In this document: one piece after another, positions 6,875 through 10,901 of the stretch
How positions within the stretch are numbered: position 1 is the first letter of the stretch
Layout of the letters: every line of letters begins with the position of its first letter
Assembly (NCBI GenBank): GCA_963991165.1
Contig: CAXDOW010000069.1
Span: 1-10,901, forward strand
Direction: 5' to 3'
Length of the DNA: 10,901 nt
DNA from: GCA-2862585 sp963991165
GTDB lineage: Bacteria; Bacteroidota; Bacteroidia; Flavobacteriales; UBA7312
The notes under the pieces: generated by a model
Told to the model about the DNA's origin: nothing
Database searches by the model: none
Seen by the model: the letters and a program-made list of their open reading frames with translations, nothing else
Made by a program: the position numbers and the translations under genes

Positions 6875-6880
6875 ATTATA
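6875..6880 (-). promoter_or_regulatory. Candidate -10 element upstream of the Gly-rich protein gene
   Basis: TATAAT (6880-6875, minus strand) lies about 70 bases before the start of the 6167-6805 gene and overlaps the sigma-factor gene stop. No good -35 is found at 16-18 bases, so either it is a weak vegetative promoter or it is read by another sigma factor, possibly the phage-encoded one next to it. The 6806-6875 leader holds a good ribosome binding site and nothing else recognised. Confidence 0.4.
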
Positions 6881-7343
6881 CACTTTTTTTGAGTGAAATC
6901 CTCATCTTTTCAAGATTTTTCCCAATTCTTATTCTGACAGTCTCTCCGCACACCTTCCTGCTCTTCGCAATCTCTGTAATTGTCATATTTTTATAGAATC
7001 TATCGAAAATAATCTCAGGGTCATCACAAACTGACTCAATCACATCCCTCATTTCAAATTCTGCCATAGGATTCTTGGGATCAGGAATTGCACTTGTTAG
7101 TTGATGCTTGTTGCTTTTGTTTATTTTAACCTGACCAAGACACTCAAATCGTACTCCATTGTGAAGATATGATGTAAACTTTACATTATTAGATTTTTTA
7201 TATTTGTTGACGGCCCTAAACAGTGCCTTTAAAACACAGTTTTGGATTTCTTCTGAAGTCAAACTATTTTTGAAAGAAGAAGCTGCATTATAAGCAATTT
7301 TCATAGTGTCAACATCGTTCAGGTACTGTTCATATTTATCCAT
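6876..7343 (-). CDS. Phage-encoded sigma-70 family sigma factor
   Basis: A 155-residue protein that directs RNA polymerase to specific promoters. Residues about 20-76 resemble sigma region 2, with an acidic helix (TSEEIQNCVLKALFRAVNKY) and the core-binding and -10 recognition stretch NVKFTSYLHNGVR. Residues about 110-150 resemble region 4, with a helix-turn-helix (MTITEIAKSRKVCGETVRIR) that would contact a -35 or an activator. Size and gene content recall the late sigma factor gp55 of T4-like phages, but the clear region 4 and the basic C-terminus (ISLKKSV) differ from the clamp-binding tail known for gp55. The start at 7343 is chosen because it directly follows the upstream stop; the longer reading from 7433 lies within the upstream gene. 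It would switch on late genes, which is inference. Confidence 0.85.
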   Translation of the reverse strand: MDKYEQYLNDVDTMKIAYNAASSFKNSLTSEEIQNCVLKALFRAVNKYKKSNNVKFTSYLHNGVRFECLGQVKINKSNKHQLTSAIPDPKNPMAEFEMRDVIESVCDDPEIIFDRFYKNMTITEIAKSRKVCGETVRIRIGKNLEKMRISLKKSV

Positions 7344-7344
7344 G

Positions 7345-7791
7345 TTAATTCTTTTTTTCCTCAAGATTATTAATAAGTAGGGTTTCAATATCGTTTCTAA
7401 CATCTTTAAAGTCAAACATTCTACCGACGCCAAGGAAGAATCTGTATCTGCTGCATATCTTTAATACTTCAACCCCTTCGCTTTTTTCAATTTTGTCTTT
7501 AATTTCTCCTGTAATATTAAAATTGGTGTGTCCCATCCAGCAGTCGAAGCTCTGCGTCATAGAAACTTTTTCCATAAGTTGGTCATCAACTGGGATCGTA
7601 AAATTAGCTTCAGATTGTGAAAGCATACTTTCTAAGTCTTCTAGCTCTTCTTCGTCAAGATCTTCCAGGGGAATGTCTGGCAACATGCTTTTGTTGACAA
7701 TCATTTCTAACAAGGGGCTATCTAGCTGGGATTCTATTATGTCTTCATATTTTTGCCATCCTATCTGCATTTTCTTGTTTATATTTTTCAT
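7345..7791 (-). CDS. Unknown protein encoded directly upstream of the sigma factor
   Basis: A 148-residue soluble protein whose family I do not recognise. Residues 39-61 are very acidic (LEDLDEEELEDLES), and the C-terminal half (about 82-145) looks like a compact alpha/beta domain with MGHTNFNITGEI and YRFFLGVGRMFDF. There is no signal peptide or membrane segment. The start at 7791 has AAGGAG six bases upstream, overlapping the stop of the previous gene (TAAGGAG). The gene ends one base before the sigma factor ATG, so the two are almost certainly co-translated. A role with the sigma factor, for example as co-activator or anti-sigma factor, is possible but is not shown by any motif. Confidence 0.85.
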   Translation of the reverse strand: MKNINKKMQIGWQKYEDIIESQLDSPLLEMIVNKSMLPDIPLEDLDEEELEDLESMLSQSEANFTIPVDDQLMEKVSMTQSFDCWMGHTNFNITGEIKDKIEKSEGVEVLKICSRYRFFLGVGRMFDFKDVRNDIETLLINNLEEKKN

Positions 7792-7801
7792 GACAGACTC
7801 C

Positions 7802-8143
7802 TTACATTAGGTCAGTTGGTTTAATTAGTGGGTCTTCCTTATTGCTTTCCTCCTTCTTTTTAATTGTTTCTTCTTCATCTATTTGGTCAAAGATCTTTTG
7901 CTTTTCTAGCATTTCTTTGACGAGCATAAACATTTCTTTTTGCCTACCATCTGCAAGAAAAGCGTCTTGTGCCACTTTGAGTGTTTGAACTTGAAAACTT
8001 ACCGTTTGTATTGAAGCTAGCAAAGTTGCAAACTTTTTAATTATTTCTTCTGAATAATCCTCTAAGGCTATATCTATGTATATTTCACCACTGGCATCAA
8101 TGCTATACTGAAGGCTTGCGAGCGTACTTCTTTCATCTTCCAT
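7802..8143 (-). CDS. Small acidic helical protein in the sigma factor operon
   Basis: A 113-residue protein of unknown family. It has a short strand-like segment (EIYIDIALEDY), a long helix-rich middle (about residues 30-85) and a highly charged C-terminal tail ending PLIKPTDLM. There is no membrane segment and no cysteine. GGAG lies five to six bases before the ATG, inside the end of the glycosyltransferase gene, which stops two bases upstream. The size is close to that of the T4 late co-activator gp33, but I see no sequence resemblance, so no such name is given. Its location two genes before the sigma factor is the only functional hint. Confidence 0.8.
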   Translation of the reverse strand: MEDERSTLASLQYSIDASGEIYIDIALEDYSEEIIKKFATLLASIQTVSFQVQTLKVAQDAFLADGRQKEMFMLVKEMLEKQKIFDQIDEEETIKKKEESNKEDPLIKPTDLM

Positions 8144-8145
8144 TT

Positions 8146-9219
8146 TTACTCCAATACCTTTAGGATTTGATTAGCTGTATTTTCCCAAGAGAACTTTTTG
8201 GCAGTTTCAATTCCAGCTTGATTCAAAGTACCCTTCTTATCAAGGATAAACTTTATCATCTTCATATACAAATCAAACTCAGCGTGTTCTGTGATTTTTG
8301 CCCAGTTACCCTGACCAAAGAACCACTTGCCATCAAAAGCTGGCTCTACATCGCTTATCGTCACAAGTCCGCTGTTTTCTTCAGTGCAAAACTCAGTATG
8401 AGCAGAATAGTTGGTGGTTATTACATGTTTACCAGCGGACATCATTTCTAAAAGTTCCAGATTCCAGCCTTCTCCGCGAGAAGGAAAGACACCGCAATCT
8501 ACTTGAGACATTATATTATACACTTCTGCCTGTGTCTCAGCCCTTGGAATTAGCTTGACTTTTGGATGGTTATAAAGCTGATGCCATCGAGCATCTTCTT
8601 CAGGGGAGTTAAATGGATTGCTACACATCATCCATAACTCAGCATCCTCGCCATGCTCAAGCACTTTTTTGAAAGCGTTAATGAGAATATCGTGACCCTT
8701 GCGGATTTCCCACTTTCCACAGTTGAAGAAGATTGTCTTATCGTCCTGTCGCACTGGTGCTGGCGGGAATAGTTCTGCGTCTACACCAAGAGGTACAACG
8801 CTGATCTTGTTTTGATGCCAATATCTAGGATCTGACCATTTTTCATTAATATTATTTAAACATATATTTCTTGCCCACTGAGAGCAAACCATTAATTCGT
8901 CACAAGAACTTAGATGATGCTTCTCTTGGCTGTTGAACGTATCCAACTCAAAGATAGGAAAGCCAATAAATTTACCTGACCCTATACGTTCTGCCATCTG
9001 GTTCTGATGCCAGATTTTAATACATGGTGCTTTAGGATCAAAAGTATTCGCAACTTCCATGCCTTTCCTAACCGCACTTGCATCTTCCTGATTGGTGACT
9101 TGCGGTTGCCCGATAGAAAACAGGGAAACTTCTGCCTTATTCTGTAATGCCTTGAGTATGTTTAGTCCAGCTACGCCGTAGCCAAGCTGATTGATTGGTG
9201 CTTGTAAGTTAATTTTCAT
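8146..9219 (-). CDS. Glycosyltransferase of GT-B fold, GT4-like
   Basis: A 357-residue enzyme that transfers a sugar from a nucleotide-sugar donor. The C-terminal half has the GT4 signature: GKWEIRKGHDILINAF (168-183), which corresponds to the donor-phosphate binding segment, and the E-x7-E motif at E250 and E258 in GEGWNLELLEMMSAGKHVI. The N-terminal half starts with a Rossmann-like strand and a GYGVAGLNILKAL helix, as in the acceptor domain. VPLGVD (142-147) marks the hinge. Length is normal for the family. AGGAG lies ten bases before the ATG, which overlaps the previous stop (ATGA). In phages such enzymes modify phage DNA, host surface glycans or virion proteins; which applies here cannot be seen. 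Confidence 0.92.
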   Translation of the reverse strand: MKINLQAPINQLGYGVAGLNILKALQNKAEVSLFSIGQPQVTNQEDASAVRKGMEVANTFDPKAPCIKIWHQNQMAERIGSGKFIGFPIFELDTFNSQEKHHLSSCDELMVCSQWARNICLNNINEKWSDPRYWHQNKISVVPLGVDAELFPPAPVRQDDKTIFFNCGKWEIRKGHDILINAFKKVLEHGEDAELWMMCSNPFNSPEEDARWHQLYNHPKVKLIPRAETQAEVYNIMSQVDCGVFPSRGEGWNLELLEMMSAGKHVITTNYSAHTEFCTEENSGLVTISDVEPAFDGKWFFGQGNWAKITEHAEFDLYMKMIKFILDKKGTLNQAGIETAKKFSWENTANQILKVLE

Positions 9220-9707
9220 TTCTTGAATACTCCTGAAATAAATTCCTCTACAGTTTTAGTATTGGGGTTGCTTGCAAAATAGTTATTTACTGCAACTTTA
9301 GCAGATGATTTCTTCTCACCCATAACCACCATAGCTTCGATACACTCTGCAATCAGGGGGTTGGCTTGAGTCTTAGGTTTTGCCTGAGATGATTGCCGTA
9401 GTTGATCCATCTGCTTCTGCAACTTAATCCTAGCTACTTTGTTTCTCATTCTTTGTAGTTCTTCTTTTTCTCGACGTAATTCTTCCGCTGAGTCAAGAGT
9501 ACAATGTGCAGCTAGATATTCTTCATTACCTGTAGCGACAGCAAAGAGGTCTTGATTATCTACGCTACCCACCTTATCTGATAATCTAAATGGTTCTACT
9601 CCACCCTCTTCTCCAGCAATAAGACCAATAAAAAAACAAATACCCATAAACACAGCAATTGCTGTACCCAAAATCTTGGCAGTAAACATTAAGCTCTCTG
9701 GCGACAT
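9216..9707 (-). CDS. Membrane-anchored coiled-coil protein
   Basis: A 163-residue protein with one membrane segment (residues about 9-31), a charged linker, a strong coiled coil (about 72-106, rich in Glu, Arg, Lys and Leu), and a small helical C-terminal domain (117-162; IAECIEAMVVMGEKKSSAKVAV and a closing VEEFISGVF). The last part recalls the three-helix C-terminal domain of RuvA, but the likeness is weak. The start at 9707 is chosen over the longer reading from 9764 because AGGA lies seven to eight bases before it and the promoter -10 (9744-9749) falls inside the longer reading. It is the first gene of the operon that ends with the sigma factor. Function unknown. Confidence 0.8.
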   Translation of the reverse strand: MSPESLMFTAKILGTAIAVFMGICFFIGLIAGEEGGVEPFRLSDKVGSVDNQDLFAVATGNEEYLAAHCTLDSAEELRREKEELQRMRNKVARIKLQKQMDQLRQSSQAKPKTQANPLIAECIEAMVVMGEKKSSAKVAVNNYFASNPNTKTVEEFISGVFKK

Positions 9708-9743
9708 TGATTTATCCTGAAGTGAAATGATTGTGACCTCTGT

Positions 9744-9771
9744 ATTATACCATACATCGACCATTTTTCAA
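9744..9771 (-). promoter_or_regulatory. Sigma-70 promoter with extended -10
   Basis: Minus strand TTGAAA (9771-9766) and TATAAT (9749-9744) are separated by 16 bases, and TGG directly before TATAAT gives an extended -10. Transcription would start near 9737, about 30 bases before the ATG at 9707. It drives the operon from the coiled-coil protein to the sigma factor. Confidence 0.8.
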
Positions 9772-9792
9772 GTGCGCTTTAGAAATTTTCAG

Positions 9793-9830
9793 AAAAAAAC
9801 CCCATCAAGCATCCGGCTCGACAGGGTTTT
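9793..9830 (-). terminator. Strong Rho-independent terminator after ssb
   Basis: On the minus strand AAAACCCTGTCGAGC (9830-9816) pairs along its full 15 bases, with a few G-U pairs, with GCTTGATGGGGTTTT (9810-9796) around a five-base loop, and seven T residues follow. It ends the ssb transcript just before the next promoter. Confidence 0.93.
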
Positions 9831-9831
9831 G

Positions 9832-9879
9832 TCTTGGTTGTAGTTAGTTACGTCTTTTATACCCGACGTTTAACCAAGA
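9832..9879 (-). other. Nested inverted repeat in the ssb 3' untranslated region
   Basis: An outer perfect inverted repeat of eight bases (TCTTGGTT at 9832-9839 and AACCAAGA at 9872-9879) encloses an inner five-base pair (ACGTC at 9850-9854 and GACGT at 9865-9869) with a ten-base loop. It lies between the ssb stop codon and the terminator, so it would fold in the transcript. It has no T run of its own. Confidence 0.5.
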
Positions 9880-9880
9880 A

Positions 9881-10216
9881 TTATGATTGGCTTCTAGGAG
9901 TGATTGTTGAAGGGTCAGGCCCAAGAGAAATCTCGTCTGCCATGATACAAACAGAGCTTTTCTTTTGTTGGTTATCATCTTCATAATCATCAATCTTGAG
10001 CTTTCCTGTGATCGAAACTAGACGACCCTTGGTGAGCATGGGATTGAGGTTCTCTGCCATTTTTCCAAAACACAAAACATTGACAAAAAGAGTGTCGTCA
10101 TTACGACGATCATTAACTGCCAAGCGAAACTTAGACATAGGTGTACCTTTCTTTGTTTCAAGAAAATCTGCATCCTTTGTCAAACGTCCTGCACCATTCC
10201 AACAATTCTGATTCAT
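9881..10216 (-). CDS. ssb: Single-stranded DNA-binding protein, bacterial SSB type
   Basis: A 111-residue OB-fold protein that coats single-stranded DNA during phage replication and recombination. Conserved SSB segments are visible in order: GRLTKDADF (residues 10-18), the strand PMSKFRLAVN (26-35), TLFVNVLCFGKMAENL (42-57), KGRLVSITGKLK (63-74) and the closing VCIMADEISLG (89-99). The bacterial protein is usually about 170 residues; here the OB fold is followed by only about a dozen residues ending TPRSQS, so the acidic C-terminal tip that recruits partner proteins is missing. AGGAG lies seven bases before the ATG, within the end of the previous gene. It is the third gene of its operon and is followed by a strong terminator. 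Confidence 0.9.
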   Translation of the reverse strand: MNQNCWNGAGRLTKDADFLETKKGTPMSKFRLAVNDRRNDDTLFVNVLCFGKMAENLNPMLTKGRLVSITGKLKIDDYEDDNQQKKSSVCIMADEISLGPDPSTITPRSQS

Positions 10217-10218
10217 AA

Positions 10219-10530
10219 TTAAACTCCTAAAGCTGACCGTACTTTTCCACGTACTACCTGTGTATTACCACGATTTGAAACGCCCGTGGTAGCGTTGTAA
10301 ACTGTTTCAGTAAAGTTTCGGTTTAGACCCAAGGCTTTTCCAGCCCGAAGAGTCTCTCGCTTGTTGTTTCCATAGACCGTACCCGTAGTCTTGTATGCGA
10401 CTGCGGTTACTGGGTTTACTGTTTCGCCACGGTACTGACCGCCAGCGATAGAACCTGTAAGCTCACCCTTTGTGTTAAAATAGCTGTTTGGCAATCGCGT
10501 GAGTGCCGTATAAAATTCATTACTTTCCAT
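10219..10530 (-). CDS. Unknown 103-residue protein upstream of ssb
   Basis: A 103-residue protein that I do not recognise. It is rich in Thr, Gly, Asn and Arg and basic overall. There is no membrane segment, signal peptide or cysteine. The C-terminal half (RETLRAGKALGLNRNFTE and onward) has several Arg and Lys, compatible with nucleic acid binding, but there is no motif to prove it. The start at 10530 has an excellent AGGAGG six bases upstream and overlaps the previous stop by one base (TAATG). It lies two bases before ssb in the same operon, so a role in DNA handling is possible. Confidence 0.8.
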   Translation of the reverse strand: MESNEFYTALTRLPNSYFNTKGELTGSIAGGQYRGETVNPVTAVAYKTTGTVYGNNKRETLRAGKALGLNRNFTETVYNATTGVSNRGNTQVVRGKVRSALGV

Positions 10531-10748
10531 TAAGATCCTCCTAAACTTGGATTAAATACTGTGGATGCAGTTGCATCCTGTTTAACTTCTGTGTTCTTTG
10601 CTTCTTCAAAGGTAGACAATCCTTCCGTCAGATAACCTTTCAGCTTATCAATTTCTGCGTCGATTGCCACCTTTCTTTCTTCCAAGGTTTGAATTTCACG
10701 CTGCACATTCATCAGATGCGCTTCTACCATTTCCGCCATGCTCGGCAT
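10530..10748 (-). CDS. Small coiled-coil protein
   Basis: A 72-residue protein of which residues about 4-42 form a heptad-like coiled coil (EIQTLEERKVAIDAEIDKLK), followed by a polar tail. It probably forms a dimer or higher oligomer. There is no membrane segment or catalytic motif, and I recognise no family. The start at 10748 is preferred because AGGAG lies nine bases upstream; in-frame Met codons follow at residues 4 and 7. It is the first gene after the consensus promoter at 10799-10827, in one operon with the 103-residue protein and ssb. Confidence 0.8.
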   Translation of the reverse strand: MPSMAEMVEAHLMNVQREIQTLEERKVAIDAEIDKLKGYLTEGLSTFEEAKNTEVKQDATASTVFNPSLGGS

Positions 10749-10798
10749 TTCTCTTTACTCCTGTAAAATGTTTGAATGGGTTTGTCTCGGTTTACTAT

Positions 10799-10827
10799 AT
10801 TATAGTCTATAAACCGATATTTGTCAA
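10799..10827 (-). promoter_or_regulatory. Consensus sigma-70 promoter of the ssb operon
   Basis: Minus strand TTGACA (10827-10822) and TATAAT (10804-10799) are both perfect with a 17-base spacer. Transcription would start near 10792, about 44 bases before the first gene. The TAGAC before and ATAGTA after the -10 match the nrdA promoter almost base for base. A perfect seven-base inverted repeat (10788-10794 and 10810-10816) flanks the -10. Confidence 0.9.
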
Positions 10828-10899
10828 GTGTTTTTTTGGAAAAAACCTAAAATCAATTCTTTCTTCAATCTGTTTTAGTATTTTGTTGTAACCTTCGCT
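10807..10899 (-). CDS. Possible C-terminal end of an upstream gene
   Basis: One minus-strand frame is open from the right edge to a TAG at 10809-10807 and would encode 30 residues (beginning SEGYNKILKQIEERIDFRFF). The charge pattern looks protein-like, but the other two frames are closed and the piece is too short to be sure. It would overlap the promoter at 10799-10827, and no terminator is seen between it and that promoter. Confidence 0.3.
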   Translation of the reverse strand, partial: SEGYNKILKQIEERIDFRFFPKKHLTNIGL

Positions 10900-10901
10900 C
10901 C

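Noticed and set aside
7802..8143. Identification as the T4 late co-activator gp33
   Set aside because: Only the length and neighbourhood agree. No sequence likeness and no hydrophobic-acidic clamp-binding end was seen.
8511..8525. An internal promoter in the glycosyltransferase gene
   Set aside because: TATAAT is present but no -35 was found at 16-19 bases, and the bases are explained by the codons of the enzyme. It is kept only as the second copy of a repeated motif.
10828..10860. A terminator formed by the T6 and A7 runs right of the ssb-operon promoter
   Set aside because: The only pairing is between A and T runs with a loop of two to three bases, which would not form a stable GC-rich stem.
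1..10901. tRNA genes, CRISPR arrays, insertion sequences, integrase or attachment sites
   Set aside because: Coding sequence fills almost the whole window. No cloverleaf, regularly spaced repeat, transposase or recombinase motif was seen in the gaps or the translated genes.

Overview
The window reads as a piece of the genome of a double-stranded DNA tailed phage. It is AT-rich. Every convincing gene lies on the minus strand, genes are packed end to start with frequent ATGA or TAATG overlaps, and almost all have a clear AGGAG-type ribosome binding site. Phage-type functions are present: a class I ribonucleotide reductase large subunit, a small sigma factor, a short single-stranded DNA-binding protein and a glycosyltransferase. 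They are mixed with many small proteins I do not recognise. Two promoters with perfect TTGACA-17-TATAAT spacing and a lipobox-type signal sequence suggest a bacterial host with an ordinary vegetative sigma factor, probably Gram-negative. The combination of a sigma factor with NrdA is common in T4-like phages, but the SSB is of bacterial type rather than gp32-like, so I do not assign a group.

Layout in the direction of transcription (right to left). (1) 10901-9793: a consensus promoter, a small coiled-coil protein, an unknown 103-residue protein, SSB, a structured 3' region and a strong terminator. (2) 9771-6876: an extended -10 promoter, then a membrane-anchored coiled-coil protein, a GT4-type glycosyltransferase, two small unknown proteins and a sigma-70 family factor. 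(3) 6880-6121: a probable promoter, a Gly/Ala/Thr-rich protein that may be structural, and a weak terminator. (4) 6100-2457: eight tightly coupled genes, most of them membrane-anchored or exported. These are a PAS-domain membrane protein, a holin-like protein, a papain-like cysteine peptidase, a thioredoxin-fold lipoprotein, three N-terminally anchored proteins of unknown function and a small protein; a terminator follows. (5) 2446-1: a second consensus promoter, nrdA, and a zinc-ribbon protein cut by the window edge.

Regions 1 and 5 serve DNA metabolism, and region 2 probably serves transcription control and surface or DNA glycosylation. Region 4 is the most unusual: membrane sensor, pore-like protein, cysteine protease and extracytoplasmic thiol-disulfide protein sit in one operon. 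It could be a lysis, envelope-remodelling or superinfection-exclusion module, but that is inference. No tRNA, CRISPR array, insertion sequence or integrase was seen, and no stretch over 300 bases lacks a gene.
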